From: Chlorella sorokiniana | Lineage: Eukaryota; Chlorophyta; Trebouxiophyceae; Chlorellales; Chlorellaceae | Direction: 5' to 3' | Assembly (NCBI GenBank): GCA_025917655.1 | Contig: CP084610.1 | Location: 992,001-1,056,000 of the forward strand | Length of the DNA stretch: 64,000 nt | Shown here: positions 1 through 11,536 of the stretch, piece after piece | How the letters are laid out: each line of letters starts with the position of its first letter | Position numbering within the stretch: the stretch's first letter is position 1 | Position numbers and translations under genes: made by a program | The notes under the pieces: generated by a model | What the model was told of the DNA's origin: nothing | Databases searched by the model: none | The model's input: the letters and a program-made list of their open reading frames with translations, nothing else

Positions 1-3000
1 CCCAGGCTGCTCCAATACTGCGCCAGCGTCAGCTCCAGCGTGGTGCCGCCGCTCACCGCAAACGCGGCGCTGTGCTCCTGCGGCAGCAGCGGCGGGGGCA
101 GCGGGCGTGAGGGGCGGGGCAGCAGGGCCAGCCGAGAGGGTCGGCTTGCTTGCTGGCTGGGCTGGAGGATGGCGACGGAGAGCCAGAGAGAGCGTCAGGC
201 AGGGTGCTGCACGGCTCCCGCCCCCGCCCACCGCCCACCCACCCTCCCGCCCCACCCACCACCCACCAACAGCCCACCCACCCTCCCGCCCCACCCACCA
301 CCCACCAACAGCCCACCCTCCCGCCGCCGCCCACCGCCCACCCGCCCACCCACCTGGTGCGCCGACAGCTGGGTGAAGGCGCGCCACTCGCTGTCGGTGT
401 AGCGGGTGTGGGGCAGCAGGGCGGTGGCGCGCAGCATGTACGACTGCACGCACACAGCACATGGGAGGCGGGCCGTGGCACACGGGCAAGTTCCCTGCCG
501 TAAGTTCCCGTAAGTTGCCACAAGGCACCACTGCTGCTCGCAGGAGCCCTTCTTGTGTGCAAAAGATCCCCCCAAGCTGCTCCGACGTGTGAGACGCCCA
601 ATAGCTCAGCTCAGGCGAGCCTCCAAGGCCTGCCCCCACCCCTCTGCCCCCACCTTTGGCGTGTCCAGCTCGCCCGCTCGGATGCGCAGCTCAGCCCAGG
701 TGGCGCCGCTGGGCACCGCCACGAAGCGGCGCAGCTCGGTGCCGGGCTGGAAGCGCAGCACACCTGCCGGAATGGGAGTTCAGGGGAGAGCAGTGCGTGC
801 ATGCGTGTGTGTGCGTGTGTTGATGAAGCCGCGAGCACCTTGGCGGCTGACCCAGCCCAGGCTCCAGCTGCTGCCGAGCACGCAGGCGGCTGCCGCGTTG
901 CGCTGCCGCAGCAGGCCCACGCGTGCCGCGTGAAGCAGCGACCAACCGCACACGCAGGCGCGCCGCCCACGCACGCAGGCGCTGCGTCGCCCGCCGCTCA
1001 CCCAGGTCGACCGAGGCGTCGGCGTGTACCACGGCCCCGCCGCCGCCGCTGCTGCCGGGGCCGCCTCCAGATCCAGGGGCTTCACAACCGTGATGGGCAG
1101 GCGGAAGAGGGGGCCCCGCCACTCGGCAGCGGCGTCAAACGCCTGAAGCTCTGCAGCGGGTCGGCGGCAGGGCCGGTGAGCAGCACAGAAGACCGCCTGA
1201 TGCCATTGTGTGTGTGGCTGGCTGGCATCACAGGCCTAACCATGCTTGCATGCCCAAACTTCACCCCATCCCATCCCAGCACACACACGCACACACACAC
1301 ACAAAAACACAAACCCCTCCACCCAAGCCTCCCCACCTGTGTAGTGCAGCCCCTCTGGCAGCCCAGTGGGGTCCACCTCCAGCTCAAAGCCCCGCCCGTT
1401 GTGGTGCAGCAGCAGCACAGAGGGCGCCTTGACCCAGGGGGCTGCAGGGGGCGGCAGGGCAAAGAGAGGGATGCGTATCACGGCCCGGCCAGGCCCCCAC
1501 ACTCGCCAGCAATAGGGCAGCAGGAGCAAGCCTGCACAAAGCCTGGCCTGGCAGCCATTCCAGAGGTTTGCAGCGCAGCGCATGGCCGCCCGCATGCCGG
1601 TGGCTCGCCAATGCCTGTGCTGCTGCTACCACCCATCCCTCACCCCACCCAAGGCCCCCACACTTCCCTCCACTCGCCTGTGCACTTCAGCAGCAGCTTG
1701 TGCTCGACCTCCAGCCGATCGCTCCGAGTATCTGCCGCCTCATGCAGGCGCGGCGACACGTCCACGCTGCACGGGGCGGTGAGCAAGGCGGCCTGCTCAG
1801 GGCACAGCGCTCACGGGCGCGGGGCCCAGGCCAGGCCCGCCCTCAGCGAGACCCCGCCACCCCCTCCCCACCCCCCCTCCGCTCTGTCGGAACGGCGACA
1901 AAACTCGACACAAGTGCCGGACAGATTGGTGCCTGGCAGCCTGCAGGGCTGGCGTTCAGGACAGCGCCCCCTGCCCTCCTCACTCACTGGAAGGTCAGCG
2001 GGGTGCGTGCCTCCTGGGGGTCACGCAGGTAGATGCCGCGACAGGTGCACGCGCTGTCGCTGCGCCGCGCGGCCACCTCAAATCGCAGGTCTGCATGCGT
2101 GTGTGTAAAAAGGAGGGGGAGGGGCGCTCTTGACCAGCACAGAGCTGTGCTGGGCCAGGGATGCACGCAGAGCTAGCGGCCCTCTCGGAGGTGGGGCGGA
2201 CGGGCTGTCCATGCCCACCTGCCGGAACGTCCAGCTCAGCCGAGCGGCGCAGGTAGCGGTACGCGGCATCCACCTGCGGTGTTGGGCCATAGCGCACAGA
2301 GCAGCCAACTGCTGGACCGGGTACAGTGGGCAGGGTGTGGCGGCCCGCCGAGCCTCCACACCAGCACGCTCCCCCGCCCCTGCCCCCGCCCCTGCTGCGA
2401 CGCACCTGCAGTAGGCCCCGGCCGTACGTCAGCAATGCGTCGGGCTCCCCAGCTGCCACCGGCAGGCACGTGTTCTCCACGGCACGGCGCACGCGGGCGG
2501 GCGTCACAGCCTGGCCCTCGGCCTTGAGCGCCGACAGCAGCAGGGCGAGGCCACCGCAGGCGCAGGGCGAGGCCATGCTCGTGCCTGTGTGTGTGTAGGG
2601 GCGGAGGGAGTCGAGCGGGCACTTGACAAAGGGGTAGTCCAAGTCGGGAAGCCAGCCTGCAGCTGGACACCCACAGCCCCGCGCAGAAAGGCCCTTAATC
2701 AACCCGGCGTGGCAAACGCGCGGGCTGCCGCCCACCGTTCATGAGCTGCCGCTTCTGCTGCGTCCACGTCGGCACCGGCGCAATGGCGCCACCCGGGGCT
2801 GCGGGAGACACAAGGTAAGGGCCAGCGCGCCGCGGCGCCGGAGCCCCGCCGCAGCAGGGGCCGGCGGCGGCGAGGGGCGGCACGCACCCGGGGAGCAGGA
2901 AGCTTAGCCTGCCCCCAACCCACACCTAGCAACTGCAATAGAAGCAGGCGAGCAGGACGAAGAAGGAACTGGCCAACCACACAGTCAGCTCACCAGAGAA

Positions 3001-6000
3001 GGTGACCCCGAGGTCGCCGTCCGGGGCGGGCCCGCGGCTGCTCCAAGTGTACTGCTGTCCCGCCTCCAGCTCGCCCCTGCAACCCAGGGCCCAGCACGCG
3101 CGGCCTTGCGTGATGCCAGCCCAGCGCAAAAAGAGGAGGCAGGGGCGGTCGGCGGCGCACCGGCGCCCCCTGCACCCTGCCAGCTGCTGGCTGGCGCCAG
3201 CGCACCTGAGGGAGTGGCCTGCCGCCGCCAGTGCGGGGGACACGTAGGCGCCGATGCCCAGGATGGCGGAGGAGGTGCCGCCGGGGGCGCCCACCGTGCT
3301 GAGCGCGGGGCCGGCGTTGCCTGCGGGGCAAGGGGGCCGACGGTGGGGAGGGCGCAGCTGTCCCAGCCCAGCTCCAGCGCCCTCGCAGCGCAGCGAGGCT
3401 TGCAGCAGGACAGCAGTGCTGCCAGCCAGCACGAGCCGACTGCGGCGGCTCTTGCTGCAGCGCGCGCCACCCACCCGCCGACGCCACAAACAGCACGTTG
3501 TGCTTGTGCACCAGCTCCTCCGCCAGGGACACAAAGCGGCCTGGAGGCGAGGCGGGCAGGTAGGGAGGGGCAGCAGCGTGGGTAGCAAGGGGTGACGGCG
3601 GCACGCGCTGGCAGGCCCTGAGGCTGAGCGCCGGGCGCCCAGCGGCCCATCAGCTGTCAGCAATGCCCTGCAAGCCGTGCGGGATGACATCATGGAGCTC
3701 GCTGAGCTGGCGCACCCTTGTTGGGCGTGGAGGTGGCCTCCCCATAAGACATGTTGACCAGGTCGCACTCATTGTCCAGCACGCTGCATGGAACAGGGAG
3801 GGCAGGAGGCACGGCTTGCATGTAAGCCAGTTGTTGTGGACCGGGACCGGGCGATGGTGCTGCCCTCACTGTTGCACCTCGGCCATGCTGGCTGGCGGTG
3901 GCGGGCAGCCCTCCTTCACGGGCACGCGGTGCTGGCATCACGTGCATCACGCTGGCCGCCTGCCGACGTCCCCCCCGCCCCAGCGCCCCACCCCCTCCTC
4001 ACGCGATCAGCGCCCGCGTCAGCCCCACCATCGTCTCCATGCTGCCCAGCCGGCTGTCCCCGATCTTGCAGCTCACGACCTGGGCGCCGGGGGCGATGCC
4101 GTTGAGCGCCGGGTCCTCGGGGTGGTGGGCCGCCGTGATGCCCGCCACGTGCGTGCCGTGGCTGCCCGCGTCCACCACTGCGCAAGAGGGCCAGGTGTCA
4201 CGCGAGTGTGTGTGTTTGGAGGTTGTGGGTGGAGGGGTGATACAAAACAAAACGCGGGGCGAGCCAAAGCCACCCAGAAGAGAAGAGCTCCGCGGCAACC
4301 CTGAGAAGAAGGGCGGAGCGTCCCCAGGGGGCCCTTGCCCTCCATCCAAGGAGCCAGCAGGCATGGGCCGCAGGAGGTGGCGGCGGAGGGAGCAGCCGCA
4401 CCTAAGGACAGCACGCCGCCGTCGTCGTAGATGTTCAAGGCAAAGTTGCAGGCGTCCTCAGCAGAGAAGGTGCCCCACTGCAGCAGAAGGGCCGGCGGCA
4501 GCGGATGCGTGAGATTGGTGTGCTAACCAGCGGGGCGCGGGCTTCCCGGGCCAGCGCCAGCGACAAGGAGCGTGGCCAGGCGGCGGATGCTGTGCGGCGT
4601 GGGTGCCCCCCCGCCCCCTGCCTGCCTGCCGTTGCGCGCGGTAGTTGGTCATGGGGGTGAAGTCAGCCAGCAGGCCCTCGCCGCTGCCGGGCTCGTGCAT
4701 GTCTGCGGCGGGGGAGGAGAGGGCGCAGTAGCAGGCTGCAGCGCCAGCGGGGGTTCCAGCCTCACAACACAACAGGAAGTGGTGCGGCACGGTTACCAGC
4801 TGGCATGCGCTGCAGCCCTCACCGGACGTGTCCAGCGCCGCCAGCCAGCGCTCGCCGTCGTGCCACACAACGCAGTGAATCATGGGGCCTGCGCAGCAGC
4901 CGCAGCGACTGCTTCAGCAGAAGCAGGGCCGCGCCGGCCTGCAGCCCTCGTGCAGCGTGCGGCGCTTTCGCCAGGCGGCGCCGCAGCCTCACCCAGGTCC
5001 TCGTACTTCTCATCCAGCTCAGCCAGCAGCTTCACCCTGGCTTCCAGCTCGTCCCGCTCCTTCTTCAGCTCCTCCGACAGGCCGCCGCCCGCGCCGTGCT
5101 GCTTGGCAAAGGCGGCGCGGGCGGCCACAGCATCCGCCACAGCCGCTCGCTGCTTCTCCGCCCACCGCTTCTTCCGCTCCTTCTGCGGTGCAGTGCAACC
5201 GGTGAGCTAACGATTCTGCATCGGCAGCCACCTTGGCGCTCGGCCGCGCTGCACCCTGGCGGGCAGCGCTTCAGCGCACCTGCAGCCGGCTCTTCAGCCC
5301 AGCAGGGAAGAGCTCATAGGCAGCCTTGGCACCCACGTGCCACTCGCCTGCAGCCGTGGACAACGACACAAGCTGCTGCGTCAGCGTGCCGAAGGGCGGC
5401 GCAGCCTGGGTGGCGGCGGCAACTGTGCTGCTCCGGCAGCAGCAGCCGGCAGCGGCCCACCCGTGGGATTGCTCCAGGTGAGGTTGACGCGCAGCTTGGC
5501 GCCCAGCACCCTCGATGCAGCCCTCCTCGTCGGCCTTGGCCACCTGGAGAGCGCAGGCAGGGCAGCAAAGCTTGGACTGTCTTGGCATCGCACTACCAGC
5601 ACGGCCGCCGCCGGTTCCCTGTTCCGATTGAAGATGGCACGGCCACCCACCGCCCCTGTTTTCGCCGCGCGTCGCCCTTCCCCCTCAGCTGCATGCCATT
5701 CATCCCAGCAACACACCTTGGACGTGTCCACATCCCCGCTGCCGGTGCAGTCCACCACGTCGACGATCTTGGGCCGCCCGTCGGTGGTGGTCTGCAGGCC
5801 CGCGGCGCCTGGGTCCACCCCTGTGTCCAGGATGGCCACCACCACGCCGCGTCCGTCGTACTGAGGATGCTCCTGCATGCGGAAGCCATGCGGGTCCCGG
5901 GGTGTGAGCCAGCCCCAGGCTGGTTCTCAAACAGGCAGCATGGGCTGGCGAGGGAGCTTCCGCTCCCGCCACCCCGCGACCAGACCTTGAGGAAAGCCTG

Positions 6001-6248
6001 CGCCTGATCTCCTGCTTGGGCATCGCGCCGCCAAACATCTCGTCAATCAGAGCCTGGTCTACTTGCTGCGACACCTGCAGCAGGCAGCGCAGCAATTAGG
6101 GGACACGGTGGTCGGCAGCAGCAGCGGCAGGTGTGCAGTGGCGCCAGGAGTGGCTTGCCTGCCAAGCGTGCCGATCGCGCAATGGGCCCGTCCTGGGACA
6201 CCACCCATGCCCGATCATACTTTAACAACCGCCCACCTCCGCAGACAT
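1..6248 (-). CDS. TPP2: Tripeptidyl peptidase II (TPP2), partial at left edge
   Basis: Giant cytosolic subtilisin-family (S8) exopeptidase that removes tripeptides from peptides released by the proteasome. All three catalytic elements are visible on the minus strand: the Asp loop [12 protein letters not shown] near 5840, the His motif SHGTHVAGI near 4150 and the Ser motif GTSMASP near 2580. TPP2-specific stretches lie between and after them: [18 protein letters not shown] near 5740, [19 protein letters not shown] near 4050, a VVWHDGERW stretch near 4860, [14 protein letters not shown]-like text near 1370 and [10 protein letters not shown] near 440. About fifteen short exons are separated by GT-AG introns. 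The likeliest start is a tiny first exon encoding MSAE (ATG at 6248) joined to [19 protein letters not shown] near 6070; this start is inference. The C-terminal part of the family (about 1,250 residues in plants) lies beyond the left edge. Identification is firm; exon ends are approximate. Confidence 0.93.
195..330. repeat. 39-bp tandem repeat in a TPP2 intron
   Basis: Two nearly identical 39-bp units rich in CCCACC and containing the phrase CACCAACAG lie at about 235-312, within a longer C-rich tract of a TPP2 intron. It looks like ordinary simple-repeat expansion in a G+C-rich algal intron. Confidence 0.7.
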
Positions 6249-6826
6249 GCTGCTCGGCTCCGCGCTGGTTGCAACTCGGCGATCGCGACAAGAAGAGGTC
6301 TTGAATCTCCGTGATTGACCCCTTGCACAGCCAATGACCAAAGATGCACCTGTGGGTGCAGTCACGACGCGCCCAGCGCCCAGACCGCTCAAAAGCATCC
6401 ACAACAGGCGTTGCAACGATGAAGTATGCCTAAACAATGTGCTTCATCACAATTCAACCGCAGCACTAAACCTGCCTTGCCTCACGGATCAATGGGCTCC
6501 CCAAGTGCCGCCTCCCGCTTGGCGCTTGCGGGCGGAGCCATGCTGGCGCGACACCATCCCAGCAGCTTGAAAGCAGCTTAAAAATCGTCATCAGGTTTCT
6601 TCCGAGATACTCCTTTATTGGTGCTGCCATCAACTGGCCTGTCAGCTGCCACCATCTCGCCCCACATGAATCAAAGGCGCGGCCGTCAACCAATCCGTCT
6701 TTGCATGCGTCGTGTGGTCAAAGGTCGCCGGTGGCCCTGCCACCAGCAGATGTCACGCGGCTGGCGGGTAGGGTCAGCTTGTGACAGTCAGCAGTTTGCC
6801 CTCAAGGATAGCGTGCCGGCCTCGCG
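6249..6826. other. Intergenic region between TPP2 and APC6
   Basis: It lies upstream of the TPP2 start and downstream of the APC6 stop, so it should hold the TPP2 promoter and the APC6 3' UTR. It is noticeably less G+C-rich than the coding flanks. I see no convincing small gene or RNA in it. Confidence 0.6.
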
Positions 6827-9800
6827 TCAGGGCGCCCCCGCCAGCGGCTGCTGCTGCTGCTGCACCATCAGCTCCCGCTCAAAAGCCAGGCTGCTCTCCG
6901 CCATGGCCTCAGCCAGCATCTCCGCCGTAAACACATCCTCGGGCGCAGCCCCAGCGCCTGCACGTCCGGGGCGGCGGCGGCGCTTGTCCTTGCACGCGGT
7001 CAAACATTTGCGTGCGCCCAGCCCAGCATGGCGGTGCAACATATCCATCCCCTAGCGGGCCGGTTACAGCACAAGCCCCTAAGGCTTGCTGGCTGCACAC
7101 CATCGCCCCCACCTTGTGGTAGTTCTCTATCGCGGCGTGCAGGTCCCCCGCAGGTGGTGAGTGTAGCCCAGCGCCGAGTAGGTGCCGGGCTGGCCGGGCG
7201 CAGGCCCAGCGCCGCCTGGTAGCACTCCAGCGCGGCGTCCCACTGGCGCAGCTTGCGCAGTGTGTGGCCCAAGTTGACCAGCGTGGCCTCCCAGGCTGCG
7301 ATATTTGGGGGAGGAGGGGGGCGCTTGTGTTTGAAATATTAAGGCGACGAGTGTGTGACTGGGCAAGCTGTGGCTGCACAGGGTGGCAGGTGCTGGCAGC
7401 ACTGCCGCAGGCTGGATGGGCTCTGCGTGGGGGCGCAGCAGAGCAACCGGGGCAGCATGTTTGGGTGCGTACCGGGCGTGGGGCGCTCCCGGGCACCAGC
7501 GCCAGTGCGCGGCGCAGCCAGGCGGCAGCCGCCTCGTACTGCCTGTTGCGGTACGCCAGCACACCCAGCTCGTTGGCGACCAGCGGGTCGGAGGGGCACA
7601 GCTTGGCGGCCTGCATCCGGGATGTGAGGGCACGGGTGGGCGCGTGTGTCGTCCCTCCATGTCGCATTGCCAGCTTTCACGCAGTCATGGGTGGGAGAGG
7701 GGTGCTGGCTGCAGGGGTGCCGCGTGGGACACCCGCCACGGTGTCCCAGGCCGCGAGCGAAGAGCCAACTTCTACAGGGTGTTCCACACAGCCGGCATGT
7801 GCCGGTGGCCTGTCCCCAACCTGCCACTGTCCCCTGCCTCGCCACCCGCAGCTGCGCCTCCCCGGCTGGTTCAAGCACAGCCCCCCACCATGCCCCCAAG
7901 AGCCCCCAGCTGGGTCACAGCAGCGCAGCGGTGCCCAGCAGAGCCCCCCCCACCCACACCTGCGAGAAGCACTGCTCCGCCAGGCCCAGGTTGTTCATGC
8001 GCTGGTACTCCTGGCCCATGCCCATCAGCGGCGCGTGCAGGCCCGGGAAGAGGCGGTGCGCGGTGCGGTACGCCGCCATGGCCTGCAGGCAGGGCGCAGC
8101 GTGCAGGCGCGTGAGCCTATGGCGGCGGGGGCCGCTGCCAGCTGCATGCGTATGCGTGTTAGCGCGTGTGCCAGGAACGCTGATCAGCTCAGCCTGAAGG
8201 GAAAGCGGCTGTGAATGTTGCGCCGGTGAGCGCAACAGGGACAACCATCCCTCGCAATTCTGTCGGGGCCGCACCGTTGGAGCCTGTCGTTTAAGGGGCA
8301 AGGACCCCACCCCCCACCCACCCACCCCCACCCTACCTGGTCGCTCTCGTCCTGCGCGGCAAAGGCGTGGCCAAAGGCGACCCAGGCAGGGGCGAAGGAG
8401 CGGTCCAGGGCGGTGGCCTTGCCAAAGTAGCGCGCCGCCGACTCTCGTGCTGCTGCGCGCACATGTAGTAGCAGCCCACGGCAAACCAGGACACCGCGCG
8501 ATCGGGGTGCTCCTCCACCAGCCTGCTTGCAGTGTTGTGGACGGGTGGGCGGGCGAGTGGGTGTGGGATTGTGGGCCGCAGCATGCCCAGCGTATTGTGT
8601 TGTGGGGAGGCAGCATAGTGGAGGAGCAGACTTGAAAGCAGCAGGGTGCTGAGAAGCAATTGCATCCACACGCGTTTCTGCAGAGTGGCTGTCCGGATGC
8701 AGCCACACGATTGCTGAGCGGCACACGGCGCGGCAAGCCCAGCAGCAAACTTGGAGGCCCTCGCTCCGGGACTGCCCCGATGCCTGCCCTGCCCCGCCAG
8801 CCCGCTCACTTGTGGCCGCGCATGAACAGCTCATTCTTCTTGCGCAGCTCCAGCGCCGAGGCCAGGTGCACAGGCAGGCACTCTGTGGCGTACGGGTCAC
8901 GCTCCAGGGCCGCCGCGGTCAGCTTGTAGCACTCGGCATAGGCCCCCTGCGCACGAGTGCGTGTGTGTGTTGGGGGGGGGGGGGCGCTGCCCACTACCAG
9001 GCTGAGCCCGCGCTGCTGCAAGCCAAAGCACAGCAGCAGGGCGCAGCGCCAGCGAGGCGCCAGCAGCACCTGTGGTACAGCCACTCCGCCCTGCACGCTA
9101 TGACGTCCAAGTTGTCCTGCAAGCCCCAGCCCGCCGCCGCCGCTGCCGCCGCCGCCCCCCGCGGCGAGCCGCCGCCCTCCTCGTGAACCGGGCTGAGCAC
9201 CATGGGGGCCGGCCCCGTCGCCTTGCTCGGGCGTGCGCACCGCACCGCCGGCCCCCAGCGCCGGCTGCTGCTGCTGCTGCCCGAAGAACGGCTGCTGGCC
9301 GTACGGCCGCTGCTGCTGCTGCTGTTGCTGCTGCTGCGCCGCGCCGCCAGCCTGGCGATTGGGCGGCTCGTTCTCCAGAGCGCCCAGCGTGGCCTCCATG
9401 CTGCCGCCCTGCTCGTACTTCTTGCATCGGCTGGTGTACAGCAGCTTGAGCCAGCCCTGGAGCAACGCAGCGCGACCATGCTGCCAGGATGAGCCCGGGA
9501 TGAAGAGCAAGCTACCGACTCCTGGCAGACCCCTGGAAGCGAGTAAAGAATACGGCGGCGGCGGCGAGCCACGCGCCGCCCCCGGCTGCCCCTGGGCCCA
9601 CCTGCTGCGGCGGGATGTCCAGCGAGCCCACCAGCTCCAGCTCCTCCGCATTGCTCAGCTTGTGGCTGCCCACCAGCGCCTGGAAGGCCTGCGCCACAGC
9701 CGGGGCGGCCCGCGCGTGCACCACGCGTCAGGGGGAGGACCGCGTGCCCAGGCAGCGCCGGCAGGCAGCCGAGTGGCATGCAGGCAAGCAGGCGGAACCT

Positions 9801-10761
9801 CCCAAACGAACCTCCCATGGCAGGAGCCAGGCGCAGGGCAGCAGCGCTATGGAGGCGAGGGCGAGCTGAGCAACCAACAGGGAGCGGGGCCAGGCAGCTC
9901 CGGCGCTTGCCTCGTAGTTGAAGGGGTCGGCCCGCAGCGCCGCGCGGTACCACTTCACCGCCCGCGGGAAGTTCTCCAGGGCGTCGTACACCCGGCTGCG
10001 GCACGGGGGCGGCCACGCACCCGGCGAGTCGGAGTGCCGCAAAGCTGTGGGCAGCGGCGTACGCAGGCGGCCGGCGGGAGGCACAAGCCGCCGGCGCTCC
10101 CTCGCGGCCATCTCTTTTTGGCGCTCCTGCTTGCTTGTAGGGGCTGCTTTGCGCTATACTACACAGCAACCAGCAGTGGTGCTCCTCGCCCGCGCCACGG
10201 CACTCACCCGCGCAGCAGGCAGATGACCGAGAAGTAGCTGATGCCTTGGCCGAGCGGCGGCGTGCCGCGCGGCATGGGCAGCTGCAGCTGCTCCGGCTCC
10301 TCCGCATCCAGGCCCCCAGCACCGACAGGCACTCCTCCCACTCCTTGCACTCCGCCAAGCACCTGCGCGCAAGGGTGGTGCAAGAGGCGGCGCCAGAGCA
10401 CAGGGTCAAGAGGGAGCGACAGCAGGCCCCCAGGCAGCGGCAGCGGCGTCCAACAGCAGACGAGCGCGTGCTCGGGCCGGCTGCCTGCGCACCTGGCCGC
10501 CAGGTAGCGGAAACGCAGGTCCTTTTCTATGAGCTCGGTGCTGCGCAGCAGCTGCAGGCAGCGCCGAAACTGCCGGGAGCAGAAGAAGGCCTGCGCGAGG
10601 GTGTACACCTCGGCCGGCGCGTAGCCCGACAGCGTGACCAGCTTGTCCGCGAAGAAGGCGGCCGCCTCGTACATGTGTTTGGCCAGGCAGTCGTGCACCA
10701 CGCTGCGCAGCTGGCCCCAGGCCACTGCTTGGCCAGGGGCCGCTGCTTGGGCCTCGCTCAT
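6827..10761 (-). CDS. APC6: Anaphase-promoting complex subunit 6 (CDC16), TPR protein
   Basis: TPR scaffold subunit of the APC/C ubiquitin ligase, which drives degradation of cyclins and securin in mitosis. The N-terminus (ATG at 10761, MSEAQAAAPGQAV) leads into helices such as VYTLAQAFFCSRQFRRCLQL. TPR units follow in the CDC16 order: AVKWYRAALRADPFNYEA near 9930, AYAECYKLTAAALERDP near 8910, AVSWFAVGCYYMCAQQHE near 8480, AYRTAHRLFPGLHAPLMGMG near 8050, LVANELGVLAYRNRQYEAA near 7550, and LVNLGHTLRKLRQWDAALEC near 7240. The last TPR is followed by a charged tail ending in a Gln run and a TGA at 6827. A low-complexity insert with two Gln tracts (about 9240-9400) interrupts the region before the C-terminal TPR block. 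The frame slips by one base near 8450. CDC27 is the nearest alternative, but the order and the LVANELG repeat fit CDC16. Confidence 0.88.
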
Positions 10762-11536
10762 AGAGTGATCGAGCCCAGTGAACTGCGCGACAGCCGCAGC
10801 GATCTACTGATTGCCTTGATTGACTTGTGCACAGATTATGCTGCGATCCCTAGTCAACCGGGTGTTCAGCAAACAAGCTGCACCTTGGCGCAGGTGAGGG
10901 TGGGCAAGCAAGCGTCCCGGACCTTCCACGCAATGAGACAACATACGCGGGCTTTCTGCGAACCCAGTTCGCTGCGTTGTGAATTCTTGCTGTGCCTGCG
11001 GTGCCAACCTGGAGAGGGCTTGACCAGAAAAGTACCCAGCGGGTTGCTGCGAGTGGGTAAAACATCTGCGATCAAATGCTGTCCCTGTTGAGCACTGGAG
11101 TTCAGCCTTCCTTGGTCGGACCGGCGGACCGGGCTGTTCAGGCCTTCTCTGGTGCTGCTGTGACCAGGCGCGCTCCCAGGCGGGCCAGCATGCTGGTCGC
11201 TGCCGAGGCGCAGGCCGTGGAGACTCCCACCATCAAGTGAGACAATGCTGTCGCGCCCACCGCCTGTGTGCCGCCAGCTGTGGCCGCACTGCTCTCCCGG
11301 CTCTCCCGCTTCATGCAGCTGCTGCCAGTGTGTGGTGGCGCTCCCACAGTGTTGCAAGCGGCAGCCATGGGACTGCTTTGTGCAGCTGCTGCCAGTGTGT
11401 GATGGCACTCCCACAGTGTAGCAAGCGGCAGCCAGTCAGCAGAGCGCCAACGCTCCACAGAGGTTGAGCCGCGCTTGCGCCATGTCGCAGGTGGGCGTCC
11501 CCGGACACGAACCGCTCCTGCCGCGGCCGCTCCACC
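10762..11536. promoter_or_regulatory. Divergent promoter region, APC6 / carboxypeptidase
   Basis: The gap separates two divergently read genes, APC6 (-) and the M14 carboxypeptidase (+), so both promoters must lie here. It contains a 67-bp tandem duplication at 11314-11433. I see no clear TATA box, and the open frames inside it look non-coding. Confidence 0.5.
11314..11433. repeat. Imperfect 67-bp tandem duplication
   Basis: Two copies begin TGCAGCTGCTGCCAGTGTGT at 11314 and again at 11381, each running on through CTCCCACAGTGT and AAGCGGCAGCC. They differ at a few positions. The repeat sits about 100 bp upstream of the carboxypeptidase ATG. Confidence 0.85.

Noticed and set aside
555-2108. 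Long plus-strand open frame of 517 codons
   Set aside because: It lies antisense to TPP2 exons that match the family. Its translation is Arg/Pro/His-rich low complexity, as expected for a shadow frame in G+C-rich DNA.
4805-6007. Plus-strand open frame of 400 codons
   Set aside because: Antisense to TPP2 exons, with no domain-like pattern. It persists only because stops are rare at this base composition.
8994-10409. Minus-strand open frame of 471 codons across several APC6 introns
   Set aside because: It alternates between true APC6 exon text and intron-derived Arg/Ser/Cys-rich text. The TPR family exons need other frames in places, so it is not a single-exon gene.
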